Positions 16,486 to 24,313 of a stretch of 48,647 nucleotides of DNA are shown here, in pieces. Made by a program: the position numbers and the translations under genes. The notes under the pieces were generated by a model that was given only the letters and a program-made list of their open reading frames with translations, made no database searches and was not told the DNA's origin. The DNA is from a virus: IMG/VR virus record IMGVR_UViG_3300050821_000928, positions 1 through 48,647 of that record, one strand, 5' to 3'. The number at the start of each line of letters is the position of its first letter. The first letter of the stretch is position 1.

Positions 16486-16707
16486 ATGGCCAACACAAAC
16501 GTAAGTCATGGCGAAGCCAAGAGTATTTGTGATGGATTGGAAATCTCTCCGAGCCAGCATCAACCGACAAGTCCTATCTATTCTCGCGGAGCGGAGCCCA
16601 CGGCCTCTAAGAAAGCAGGCCGTAAGGCGTCCGCAGATAAGGGAGCAGAGAAGGACTTTGGGACGGCACGGAATAGAGCCGCGAAGAACGTCCCGAGGGG
16701 CTCTTAG
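16486..16707 (+). CDS. Small basic disordered protein at the end of the late operon
   Basis: A 73-residue protein behind ATAGGAGATAAAAATAAA, rich in Lys, Ala, Ser and Arg (EPTASKKAGRKASADKG) with no predicted fold. Its composition resembles the disordered protein at 39269-39580 near the terminase genes. Last rightward gene before the convergent early operon. Function unknown; nucleic-acid contact is possible from charge. Confidence 0.65.
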   Translation: MANTNVSHGEAKSICDGLEISPSQHQPTSPIYSRGAEPTASKKAGRKASADKGAEKDFGTARNRAAKNVPRGS

Positions 16708-16714
16708 CCTCCGA

Positions 16715-17014
16715 CTACTGAACTGGTTCATCTAGAACCCGACCAACTATATTTTCGGATTCTGGATTAACTACACGAATCAGGTCAGCGATTTGAGTCG
16801 AACCCGGCACGAGCGAGAGAGTTATATCGAATACAATTCTCAATCGTGCCGGGATTCCTCTATCTTTAGCTACCAGTATCCCACCTTGATTGTATTCTAA
16901 TATCTTTCCGACCCAAGTATGACCTTGAGGGGGCCGGAAATGAACAAGACTTCCTAGATGTAGTGTGTTACCAAGTAGGTCTTTTATTGGAATTACTTCT
17001 CCTTCTTTAGTCAT
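16715..17014 (-). CDS. Hypothetical beta-rich protein
   Basis: A 99-residue protein with strands (GSLVHFRPPQGHTWVGKIL, ARLRIVFDITLSLVPG) that suggest a small beta-barrel, possibly SH3- or PUA-like. Its ATG overlaps the end of the acidic gene upstream by eight bases. It is the last gene of the leftward operon and follows GroES by one small gene. Not recognised. Confidence 0.65.
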   Translation of the reverse strand: MTKEGEVIPIKDLLGNTLHLGSLVHFRPPQGHTWVGKILEYNQGGILVAKDRGIPARLRIVFDITLSLVPGSTQIADLIRVVNPESENIVGRVLDEPVQ

Positions 17015-17147
17015 CTTCGTCTTCTCCTAGTTCGTTGTCATAGTTAGGAACATCTCCGACTTCTTCTTGAATATCTCCATCATCGTCATCATCTATTGTA
17101 TCCGGGCCATCTTCGATATTTTGTTCGTTTTCTGATTCGGGCATCAT
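17007..17147 (-). CDS. Short acidic protein
   Basis: A 46-residue frame, MMPESENEQNIEDG followed by runs of Asp and Glu to the end, with almost no hydrophobic residues, so probably disordered. The start overlaps the GroES stop (TAATG), and its end overlaps the next ATG. It could act as a charge mimic or chaperone-associated tail; this is a guess. Confidence 0.65.
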   Translation of the reverse strand: MMPESENEQNIEDGPDTIDDDDDGDIQEEVGDVPNYDNELGEDEDD

Positions 17148-17467
17148 TAGGTTCCACTCCCTTCCAATTCAGGTTCTCCCTCTACTATGGCTAGTATTTC
17201 ATCCTGATTCAATACACGGAATGCGGGCTGTCCTTTGAAACTGAGAACTGTTCCAGAATATAGTCCGTAGACCACTTTATCTCCGACCTTAAATCTAGAA
17301 GGCTCTATATCCTCTCCAACCGCCATTATCGTTCCGGTTGTTGGGCGGCGCTTCGCGGTCTCCGGTATTAATATCTGGCCCCCGTACTTAAATCCATCTT
17401 CCTGTACAACTATTCTACCCAACGTCGGATAGAGAAAGAACTGTTTCAAAACTGTTTCTTTTGTCAT
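17147..17467 (-). CDS. groES: GroES-like co-chaperonin
   Basis: A 106-residue protein. LGRIVVQ, GGQILIPETAKRRPTTG, IMAVGED, KVGDKVVYG and a terminal DEILAIVEG line up in order with bacterial GroES (DRVIVK, GGIVL, TRGEVLAVG, KVGDIVIF, SDILAIVE). The mobile-loop region EDGFKYGG is shorter and has no obvious IVL motif until after GG (ILI). It would cap the host GroEL chamber, as T4 gp31 does for capsid folding. It directly follows the helicase gene and overlaps it by four bases. Confidence 0.9.
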   Translation of the reverse strand: MTKETVLKQFFLYPTLGRIVVQEDGFKYGGQILIPETAKRRPTTGTIMAVGEDIEPSRFKVGDKVVYGLYSGTVLSFKGQPAFRVLNQDEILAIVEGEPELEGSGT

Positions 17468-18684
17468 GGTATTGTTCCTCCTGGCGGAACGGCTCCTTGT
17501 TTAACGGATTTCGTACTGGCGTACATCGTCTTACGACCTTGTTGGTAATCGAATATAATCTTTGCTTCTTTGAAGGTAGCAAGAATCCTATCTAAGTCAT
17601 CTGAGGTTACGTCCCTCCAATGAGCTTTTAAGATTTCCTCACGCGAAGCGAAACCTTTGGTTTCTATAAAAGCTAGAACTTTATTACTAGCTGCGACTAA
17701 TTCCGATTCCCCTACCCCTCGAAAGACCCTCGGGATATTACTCGCAACCGATTCGACCGCGTCGTATCCTTTCTGGAAATCCTCCTTTGAGATGATAAGG
17801 TCATTCCCTCTAGATAAACTAAAACACATAGCCAGTTTAGAAACTTGAGCCCATTTAGAAGTCTTATACGAAGTAGTTGCCTCGTCATCGTAAAGGTCAG
17901 GTTCAGATTGTTTATATACATACTCGAAGAGAGGGACGGCTCCTTTGTCGAATTTGAATTCTCCTACTTGAAGGGACATATCTCTTAGGTCTTCGATGAG
18001 GTTAGATTTAATTGGAGAGTGATTTGGTATAACTGGCCAGGGGATGAACTGTTCTCTATCCTGAGCCACAACGAAGTTAACACGTCGCGTAAAGCCGCCT
18101 CCAATCGCGGTTGGAGGGATTGCTGAAATAAGCCATTCTTGAGTTGAGCCTCCGAGAAGTGATACGCAAGGAGAATCGATTTTATATTCTCCTTTGTGTC
18201 TGGTTCCATATATGAAGCTCCCTTCGTTAGAGTCCCATAGGTCGGTTAGAATGGGGATGGTAAATTGAGACGCCGTAACAAAAACTGAAAGTTCCCTGGA
18301 TATAATGAAACAAGTATGGTCCATGTTGACGTTGACGGTTCCTGGCTTGGCCCCAGGGCCGATACCGGACCAGCCGTTGGAGAGCTTTTCAAGTATGTAC
18401 TCAATGGTAATTCTATCTGATAATATGTTTGTGACATCTGCCTCCTGTAATATACGAAGCGCCGGATTTATAGCGGAGCCCTTTCCAAGTCCGGGGCGCC
18501 CGACTAGAACTGTGAACAAGTTAGGATAGAGATGAAAGTGTCCCCGTCCTATAAATACCTTACGCTTCATCGTCGCGGCAATAACCGTCAGACCAGACCA
18601 GAGGTGATAGTCTAACGGTGATTCTGATGCCGGCGCAATGTATCCCAGATATGTTGTAATCCAGTCTCGGAGGTGTCGAGGCAT
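17464..18684 (-). CDS. Replicative helicase or primase-helicase, DUF3987-like
   Basis: A 406-residue protein. The N-terminus (LRDWITTYLGY, SPLDYHLWSGL) followed by VGRPGLGKGSAINPA (Walker A, K68) is the DUF3987 pattern found in phage and plasmid primase-helicase C-terminal domains. FIISRE near residue 129 is a plausible Walker B, and GGSTQEWL and GGGFTRRVNFV (arginine finger region) follow. No primase catalytic domain is present, so it is probably the helicase part. The start overlaps the polymerase gene by 73 bases. Confidence 0.75.
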   Translation of the reverse strand: MPRHLRDWITTYLGYIAPASESPLDYHLWSGLTVIAATMKRKVFIGRGHFHLYPNLFTVLVGRPGLGKGSAINPALRILQEADVTNILSDRITIEYILEKLSNGWSGIGPGAKPGTVNVNMDHTCFIISRELSVFVTASQFTIPILTDLWDSNEGSFIYGTRHKGEYKIDSPCVSLLGGSTQEWLISAIPPTAIGGGFTRRVNFVVAQDREQFIPWPVIPNHSPIKSNLIEDLRDMSLQVGEFKFDKGAVPLFEYVYKQSEPDLYDDEATTSYKTSKWAQVSKLAMCFSLSRGNDLIISKEDFQKGYDAVESVASNIPRVFRGVGESELVAASNKVLAFIETKGFASREEILKAHWRDVTSDDLDRILATFKEAKIIFDYQQGRKTMYASTKSVKQGAVPPGGTIP

Positions 18685-20054
18685 TTTGGATTAATCTCAA
18701 TTTCGTTCCGAAGGTCATAGCCGATACCGAATTCTAAGGGAATTTTAATCTTTAACCCGTTGGGAAATTCTATTTCTCTATCGAAGGACTCTTCAAGTAA
18801 CTTGATGGCTTTGGTAATCTCCGAGATGGAATCTTCCACTTCAAGAACAACTGCGTCGTGGCCGTCCATGAGGACCCAACCAGGTCGAACCGTTTCACAG
18901 TGCAATATAGCCAATCCTGTGTTATCTCCGACAGTGGATTGGGGGATTTGGGCGTATGCTTCTTTAAAGATTTTAGAATTATCTGCGCCAGGTCGAAGGC
19001 CAAAGAAGTAACGGCTTCGTCCAAATGGGGTGACCAAGGTTCTTGAGTCTCGAAGCTGCTGTTCGACCCAGTATTGAAATGTAGCTCGTACCTGAGGCTC
19101 AAGTTCGTGGAACCTCCTTAACATAAGCTCACAATAATCTTTGGTAATACTAAAGCCTTCTTTAGCTAGAGTGACGGCCATTGTAGGGGCTTTCATTCCA
19201 TAATTAGCGGCATGACGTGTCTTCTTGCCCATATACCGAAAGATAGTACCGCAGGTTTTAGTGCATTGTTCTGGAGGCTTATTAAATAATTGACTGGCTA
19301 GGCGTTTATGACGGTCAATTCCAGCTTTTAGCTCATCTAGTCCGAATGAACCGCCTCCATTATCTGCTATAATCGAAGATACTATCCAATCTTCCGCTTG
19401 GCTTTGGTCGCAGTGGACAAATATCTTTCCTGGCCTCGACACGATGCATTCATAGAATCGTTTACCGAGTTCAGTTTTGTTAGGGAGGTTTTGAGCGTTC
19501 GAGCCAATTTTATGTCCGGATTCGGCAGTGAAAGGTGTCTCTGTTGAAGAACGACGTCCAGTTTTTGTGCCTCCAACATGATAGATTGAGTATAATACTG
19601 AATCAACAAGAGTTGCCTCCGCATACGTACCTTTAATCTTATTGAGTTCTCGTACCGAGAGTATTTCTTTGAGGACTTGATTTCCCGTCTGCGCAAAGGC
19701 TTCATTTAGGGCTTCCTCTCCAGTAGATTCTTCTCCAGAGTCTCTATCTTTTTTAAGCTTAATATGTAAGCTTCCAGTGATAACTTTTCTGAGTTGCTGA
19801 ACGCTAGAAAGATTAAGGGTTCCTTGAGGAGTTTTGACACCCTTTGGTTGTCTAGGTACCACTTTGAGTTTGACTTCTTTTTCGATTTTTTGACAACTTT
19901 CTTCCAGCTTGGCATCAAGATACTCCTTAAACTTCGTTAACTTCGTTTGGTCAACTAGAACCCCTCTTTGTTCAATGTTATAGAATGCGTGAGCAAGAGG
20001 GAGTTCATATTCATAATAAAACTCACGGAGTGACTTGAATAACGGGAATGACAT
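18612..20054 (-). CDS. DNA polymerase I-family polymerase core, without exonuclease
   Basis: A 480-residue protein covering thumb, palm and fingers only. GVLVD at 31-35, TGRRSS and GSNAQNLP before the palm, motif A HCDQSQAED (D216), motif B with K277, His281 and Tyr285 (K-x3-H-x3-YG), motif C DGHDAVVLE (H399, D400). The residue after the motif C Asp is Ala where most family members have Glu, and motif B has His where E. coli Pol I has Phe762. The 3'-5' exonuclease is encoded separately two genes upstream, fused to a UDG-like domain, so the holoenzyme is probably a two-subunit complex. Confidence 0.9.
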   Translation of the reverse strand: MSFPLFKSLREFYYEYELPLAHAFYNIEQRGVLVDQTKLTKFKEYLDAKLEESCQKIEKEVKLKVVPRQPKGVKTPQGTLNLSSVQQLRKVITGSLHIKLKKDRDSGEESTGEEALNEAFAQTGNQVLKEILSVRELNKIKGTYAEATLVDSVLYSIYHVGGTKTGRRSSTETPFTAESGHKIGSNAQNLPNKTELGKRFYECIVSRPGKIFVHCDQSQAEDWIVSSIIADNGGGSFGLDELKAGIDRHKRLASQLFNKPPEQCTKTCGTIFRYMGKKTRHAANYGMKAPTMAVTLAKEGFSITKDYCELMLRRFHELEPQVRATFQYWVEQQLRDSRTLVTPFGRSRYFFGLRPGADNSKIFKEAYAQIPQSTVGDNTGLAILHCETVRPGWVLMDGHDAVVLEVEDSISEITKAIKLLEESFDREIEFPNGLKIKIPLEFGIGYDLRNEIEINPKCLDTSETGLQHIWDTLRRHQNHR

Positions 20055-20060
20055 TTATTC

Positions 20061-20396
20061 CTATTTCTCAATCATTCTGTGAGGAATCTCTAGTCTGAAC
20101 TCTACGACCGTAAACATACTATCCAGCGTAGCTCCTGGATAAACTTCGTTTAGACTTTTTAACATATTCTCTACGTTATCCCATCCTTCATCCCAGAATA
20201 TGGAGAAGGGAATCCTTCGGAGCGGGGCTACGTATTGTAGATTTACAATGGCATGATAACCTTCTACTTCGATACTTTTGGCGAAGCGTCGGGCGCCGAG
20301 CCGTAGGCTTATACGTTTGGTTCCTGCAAGGATACCTTGTTTGAAACGGCCATGGAATTCTAGTCTAGTTTCTAGGGGACAACTATTTCCGTTCAT
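20061..20396 (-). CDS. ASCH/PUA-like domain protein
   Basis: A 111-residue protein: LEFHGRFKQGILAGTKRISL near 12-31, a basic strand-loop, FWDEGWDNVEN near 70 and a closing strand MFTVVEFRLE. This follows the ASCH layout (substrate-groove G.K..T.R segment, EGW helix, final strand). ASCH domains bind RNA or nucleosides. It is inserted between the UDG-exonuclease and the polymerase core, overlapping the former by 14 bases, so it probably acts with them. Confidence 0.6.
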   Translation of the reverse strand: MNGNSCPLETRLEFHGRFKQGILAGTKRISLRLGARRFAKSIEVEGYHAIVNLQYVAPLRRIPFSIFWDEGWDNVENMLKSLNEVYPGATLDSMFTVVEFRLEIPHRMIEK

Positions 20397-21615
20397 TGAA
20401 TTCCTTTTCTTGGGCTAGGTAGATTTCATAAGTACAAGCGGCGTCTAAGGCGTTGTAGCGCATCAGTTTTTCTAGTCCTGATTTCGGGGACCAGCCTTTC
20501 CCTTCTTCTTTCCAGAACGGTTGGCGAGTGTACTGAAGACCAAGAAACTCAAGTCTATGGCGCAGACTAGGCCAAAGAACATGATGACGTAAAAGAGTAT
20601 CATCCACGTTCGAAATATTAACGTTGAAACCAAGACACCGTAACCAATGGGCATCGAAGGATGTGAAGTTCTGGCCTATAATCCTTTTAGTTGAAAGAAT
20701 TTTATTCATCAATCTCCACAATACGCATAGTGAAGTCAGTGGGTAATTCCATAAAGACATTGATACAGCCCTGGTCGGACTTGTAGCAAAAGAGATAGTA
20801 TAAGGGACTTTCCGGCTTAGAAGTTCTATGTCTATGGAAATAGGATTTGGAGAATTTACACAACTCACTAGGAAACTCACAGCATCTTCGTAGGAGGGAT
20901 TTACTATCAAGTCTCTCATAGGGAGCGTATTGATAGTCCCATTCTCGGTGAAATGAGAGTATTCTTCTAATGCTTTCTGGAGAATCAAAACGCATATCTC
21001 ACGCTCCGCATAATTTCGTAGAACAAAGGCAGGATGCGCCATCGGAATTACGTAGTGCGGCCATTGGAGAAGAGGACTTATTAAGAGACTTCCTCTCCAT
21101 GACATGAATCCTTCTTTGTCTTCTTGATTCTTTCCGCGTTTGAATCTAGGTTTAGTTTCAGGACAAAGAAGGTTAGTGACAGTCTTTCCACAAGCGAGAA
21201 TAAAGGCCGGTTTATATAAGATAAGCTCTTCGATAAATTGCTTAATAAAATAATCGATAGGTATACCAAGTTCAGATATACGTTTAATATCATTATCTGG
21301 AGGCCGAGTTTTATATGCGTTAGAGAAATATATCTTATAATAAGGAAGTCCTGACTCCCTAATCATTTCATCTAGTAATTTACCAGAATAACCTATGAAA
21401 GGCTGTCCATATAAGTCTTCGTCTTTACCTGGAGCCTCCCCATAAATGGCTATTCCTCCGGAGGTGTTCCCCTTGACTCCGACGTAACGAAGTCCCTTCG
21501 ATAAGAGTGCCTGACGTAGGATGGAATCGGCGGTTTGTCCCGATTGAGTTGTTGGATTTCTAGGGTTGACATTCGAGGTTTCCATATCATTAGGTAGGAG
21601 CATGTATTTAGGCAT
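20383..21615 (-). CDS. UDG-like domain fused to DnaQ-type 3'-5' exonuclease
   Basis: A 410-residue protein. Residues 55-205: GEAPGKDEDLYGQPF (motif 1 of family 4 uracil-DNA glycosylases), FSNAYKTRPP and MAHPAFVLR (motif 2). The four iron-sulphur cysteines of family 4 are not evident. Residues 245-400: proofreading exonuclease with ISIDIELLS (Exo I D-x-E, 252-254), IGQNFTSFDAHWL (Exo II) and YNALDAA (Exo III, Y-x3-D). SPO1-type phages are known to carry a UDG-like region at the front of a single-chain polymerase; here that chain is cut after the exonuclease. It overlaps the zinc-ribbon gene upstream, and its exact start is uncertain. Confidence 0.85.
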   Translation of the reverse strand: MPKYMLLPNDMETSNVNPRNPTTQSGQTADSILRQALLSKGLRYVGVKGNTSGGIAIYGEAPGKDEDLYGQPFIGYSGKLLDEMIRESGLPYYKIYFSNAYKTRPPDNDIKRISELGIPIDYFIKQFIEELILYKPAFILACGKTVTNLLCPETKPRFKRGKNQEDKEGFMSWRGSLLISPLLQWPHYVIPMAHPAFVLRNYAEREICVLILQKALEEYSHFTENGTINTLPMRDLIVNPSYEDAVSFLVSCVNSPNPISIDIELLSRKVPYTISFATSPTRAVSMSLWNYPLTSLCVLWRLMNKILSTKRIIGQNFTSFDAHWLRCLGFNVNISNVDDTLLRHHVLWPSLRHRLEFLGLQYTRQPFWKEEGKGWSPKSGLEKLMRYNALDAACTYEIYLAQEKEFNERK

Positions 21616-21707
21616 TCGTGCCGAATATAGCCATCTTTGAAGGACTCTTTCAGAGATTTGTTATTGCATTTTGGACATTTGTGTAGACGTATTTTAATCT
21701 CAATCAT
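21450..21707 (-). CDS. Small zinc-ribbon protein overlapping the UDG gene
   Basis: An 85-residue frame from ATG 21707 behind GAGGAAAGGG: HKCPKCNNKSL, then HECLNTCSYLMIW, a four-Cys zinc ribbon in the first 45 residues. The second half shares about 166 bases with the UDG-exonuclease gene in another frame. The ribbon part lies mostly outside the overlap, so the gene is probably real while its C-terminal half may be constrained by the other frame. Confidence 0.6.
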   Translation of the reverse strand: MIEIKIRLHKCPKCNNKSLKESFKDGYIRHECLNTCSYLMIWKPRMSTLEIQQLNRDKPPIPSYVRHSYRRDFVTSESRGTPPEE

Positions 21708-21894
21708 CCCTTTCCTCAACTTCCCAAGAGTACATTTCTACATTGAATGGGTCCCAGGTTTTTATAGTAAGAATCTTATCACCTTCCCTGTAGAAGATTC
21801 GTAATCTACCTGGTCTACCGTCGGTTATGGATAAACCATCAGGAACTATATCCCCTTCTAGCCTTATTTTTGCAGTTCCAGAATTAAGTATCAT
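21700..21894 (-). CDS. Small beta-rich hypothetical protein
   Basis: 64 residues from ATG 21894, which overlaps the preceding stop (ATGA). Alternating strands (KIRLEGDIV, RLRIFYREGDKILTIKTW, VEMYSWEVEE) suggest a compact beta domain. Not recognised. It sits between MazG-associated genes and the polymerase set. Confidence 0.6.
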   Translation of the reverse strand: MILNSGTAKIRLEGDIVPDGLSITDGRPGRLRIFYREGDKILTIKTWDPFNVEMYSWEVEERDD

Positions 21895-22091
21895 AGAACC
21901 CTCTCGTAGATACGACGAAGCCATTCCATTTGGGCATATGAAATATGCGTAGCATCTCCGAATCTGGTAAACTTGTCATCTAGTTCATTTATGAAAGTAC
22001 CTTCACCTTCGGTGAGGGACTCGAATACTTCGGATAGTTCGTCTACTAAACGACGGGCTTCTTGAACTTCGGCGGATTTTATATGTTCCAT
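21891..22091 (-). CDS. Small helical hypothetical protein
   Basis: A 66-residue, acidic, helical protein (VQEARRLVDELSEVFESL, YAQMEWLRRIYERVL). It is coupled to the MazG-like gene through TAATG and to the next gene through ATGA. Function unknown. Confidence 0.6.
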   Translation of the reverse strand: MEHIKSAEVQEARRLVDELSEVFESLTEGEGTFINELDDKFTRFGDATHISYAQMEWLRRIYERVL

Positions 22092-22483
22092 TAGAGGTCG
22101 GCTCCTTGATAAATTAGTAATGTTCTTATATCAGGTGGTTCATAGTTAGGGCCTTTTATAACTTTTCCATCTTCTCGGTAGAGTGGCTTCCCATCCAGTC
22201 CAAGTTTAGATAGGTTAGATTTATGTATCTCGTTTACTACGGTTTCAAGGTCAATTCCGTATTCAATAGCCGCCCCAAATACAACGTATGCAAGGTCTCC
22301 TAAGGCGTCGGCTACCTCAACAAGGTCATTAGATATAGACGCGGAGCGTAACTCTTCTAGTTCCTCTTCGATTAGATTTTCACGAAGTAGCTGGCGTTCT
22401 CTAGAAGGGAAGCTTGGAACATGAGCAGTATTTACCTCGTATTTGTCATGAAATTCTAAAACTTGTTCTTGTATTTTATTCAC
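22091..22483 (-). CDS. MazG-like nucleotide pyrophosphohydrolase
   Basis: A 130-residue protein with GTG start. LIEEELEEL (39-45) and ADALGDLAYVV (58-68) form the E-x-x-E and D-x-x-x-D metal-binding helices of all-alpha NTP pyrophosphohydrolases (MazG / PRA-PH superfamily). Such enzymes cut NTPs or dNTPs to monophosphates; phage versions are thought to clear non-canonical nucleotides or tune ppGpp-linked signalling. Located next to an ABC-GNAT fusion and upstream of the UDG-exonuclease, consistent with nucleotide-pool control. Confidence 0.85.
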   Translation of the reverse strand: MNKIQEQVLEFHDKYEVNTAHVPSFPSRERQLLRENLIEEELEELRSASISNDLVEVADALGDLAYVVFGAAIEYGIDLETVVNEIHKSNLSKLGLDGKPLYREDGKVIKGPNYEPPDIRTLLIYQGADL

Positions 22484-23588
22484 CTTTTATCAACCTTTCC
22501 GCATCGGAACGATTCATCGAAGGTCCGATATACATAAATACGGCACACCTACGCCCTCCAAAGCCTCCAACAGTTGAAGTTTCACCTCTTTTGGGACTGA
22601 ACTCACCTGAATTCTTAACTTGGATCCAATCCTTACTTCTCTGATATGAACGTATCCAGGCAGGATGGTTCGGATAAGAATGAAGTCGGTATCCCACAGC
22701 TTTATGGGCGCTAGCCACTGTTCCGGCGAGTACCATAGCGAGTCCCAACCCCTGATAATCAGGAAGCGTGACCATGCGTGTGAATCCACGAATGTCGTTA
22801 ACTCTTGGGTGAGGTCTATGCAGAACTCCGCACATAGAAGCAATTCTATCTCCGACGTAAAGTCCATAGCACCGAGCCGCCTTATTGAGGTCTTGACTCA
22901 TATAGTGAAATTCACGGAAAAGGTTCCAAGTTTCGTATTTGACTCTTGATATTGAGACATTAATTGGTGGCCGGCTGCGCCGAAGGGACCTCCAGGTAAG
23001 TCGGATAGGATTACCTGGTTCGAGGATCCAATCTGGGTCGAGCCATTCAATTATGTCGTAATGACAAGAGGCTGCTACAAATTTCCTACCTGTTCCTGAC
23101 TCTCGAATATACTTTTGAACAGCATAGCTGGTTGTTTGAGCTACTTGTCTGTCAACAACCGAAGTAAACTCGTCAATGGAAACCAAATTATTAACGCTAA
23201 GAAGACGCCTAGCAATATCGCAGCGAAATCGCTCACCGTTAGAGAGGACATTATATGGGCGTAGCCAAGCAGGAATCGTATTAAAACCCACAGACTGACA
23301 AGCGCGAGCAATATCTTCCATGGATATGTCCGGAAAGTCATCAATAACACTTTTGGATACCCAGTCAAGTTGTTCAGGTTCACCGAATAGTCCTTTCAAG
23401 GTTAGGGTCTTACCACAGCCTGAGGGCCCCACTATCAATCCGACTGACCAAGGTTGTGAATCAAGATTTATATCACCTTCCAAATTTACGGAAAGTTTAT
23501 CTTCGATAGGTACCTCAAACATGGAACCTAGCATTTCCACCCTATGGGTGCGTTCTATAAATGAGTCTTTTATAATTGATATTTTCAT
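22476..23588 (-). CDS. ABC-type ATPase fused to GNAT acyltransferase (COG2401-like)
   Basis: A 370-residue protein from ATG 23588, which overlaps the ParB-like stop (ATGA). N-terminal ABC ATPase: GPSGCGKT (54-61), signature LSNGE (115-119), Walker B SIDE (137-140), H-loop His166. C-terminal GNAT domain (about 190-350): FHYMSQDLNKAARC, LYVGDRIASMCGVL and the acyl-CoA loop LPDYQGLGLAMVL. This architecture is known as a phage and bacterial family of unproven role. The GNAT part recalls the Mom-like group that modifies adenine in phage Mu DNA; that link is inference. No transmembrane segments, so not a transporter. Confidence 0.85.
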   Translation of the reverse strand: MKISIIKDSFIERTHRVEMLGSMFEVPIEDKLSVNLEGDINLDSQPWSVGLIVGPSGCGKTLTLKGLFGEPEQLDWVSKSVIDDFPDISMEDIARACQSVGFNTIPAWLRPYNVLSNGERFRCDIARRLLSVNNLVSIDEFTSVVDRQVAQTTSYAVQKYIRESGTGRKFVAASCHYDIIEWLDPDWILEPGNPIRLTWRSLRRSRPPINVSISRVKYETWNLFREFHYMSQDLNKAARCYGLYVGDRIASMCGVLHRPHPRVNDIRGFTRMVTLPDYQGLGLAMVLAGTVASAHKAVGYRLHSYPNHPAWIRSYQRSKDWIQVKNSGEFSPKRGETSTVGGFGGRRCAVFMYIGPSMNRSDAERLIKGE

Positions 23589-24310
23589 GCCACCACCGGT
23601 ATACACTTTAGTCCCGCACTTCGTAATTGTGCTAGTAAGGTTTTCTGTTGAGCCTCGTCATCGCAGGTTATGACTATCTTATATACGTATACTGTAGCTA
23701 CTCGCGGTGCGGCCTTCCCTGAAGCCGTAGCGATAGCAAGCTCCAGCCGCCTTTTGGCTGCTTCTCTGGAAGGTTCCTTAGCCAAGATTGGTAACTTGTT
23801 TATTAACGCTGCCATGTCAAGGTCATTAGAAGTATTTTCTGGTGACTCTCCTATCATAGCCGCTAGGCTACGGACACCAAACCCTCTAGGCTGTCCAGCT
23901 TGCGGGGCGCCTGGAATTGGGGGGCCGTGAAGAGACTGCATTAACTCTAAGAGCTTCGCTTTACCTTTAACTTGTTCTACCCAGGAGAGTTCCTTCCTAC
24001 GGATGTTCTCTTCCATTTCAATAGCTACGCTTAGGAGTTTAATCTTGGGGTCGTCCGACCGAAGGTCTTCGCGCCATATGTAATGCTTCGCATGTTCAAG
24101 GTCGGTCAAGCCCATTTGTTTCATAGCGGTGAGACGACGTTCCCCAGCCACCAATTCAATATGAGTTAAATCGTTTTCTTGAGTTTGTTTCAAGACTATC
24201 GGCTCAATTAATCCGTGTTCCTTTATGGAATTGACTAGACCTTGAATGTCTCCGAGGTCTTTGCGGATACGATTGGAGATTATGATTTCGTCTATTTTGA
24301 TTGATTCCAT
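23585..24310 (-). CDS. ParB-like nuclease/CTPase-domain protein
   Basis: A 241-residue protein with an N-terminal ParB fold: IDEIIISNRIRKDLGDI, LVNSIKEHGLIEPIVL, and VAGERRLTAMKQMG (GERR 56-59, the CTP/phosphate-binding box). A helical middle (LAAMIGESPENTSNDLDMA) may be an HTH, and the C-terminus is a short beta domain. Chromosomal ParB proteins bind parS and slide on DNA using CTP; phage homologues have varied roles. No ParA partner is visible. The four-base overlap with the ABC-GNAT gene suggests they work together. Confidence 0.85.
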   Translation of the reverse strand: MESIKIDEIIISNRIRKDLGDIQGLVNSIKEHGLIEPIVLKQTQENDLTHIELVAGERRLTAMKQMGLTDLEHAKHYIWREDLRSDDPKIKLLSVAIEMEENIRRKELSWVEQVKGKAKLLELMQSLHGPPIPGAPQAGQPRGFGVRSLAAMIGESPENTSNDLDMAALINKLPILAKEPSREAAKRRLELAIATASGKAAPRVATVYVYKIVITCDDEAQQKTLLAQLRSAGLKCIPVVA

Positions 24311-24313
24311 TAC

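Noticed and set aside
22476-23588. ABC transporter component
   Set aside because: Has ABC ATPase motifs but is fused to a GNAT domain and has no membrane partner nearby; fits the soluble ABC-GNAT family.
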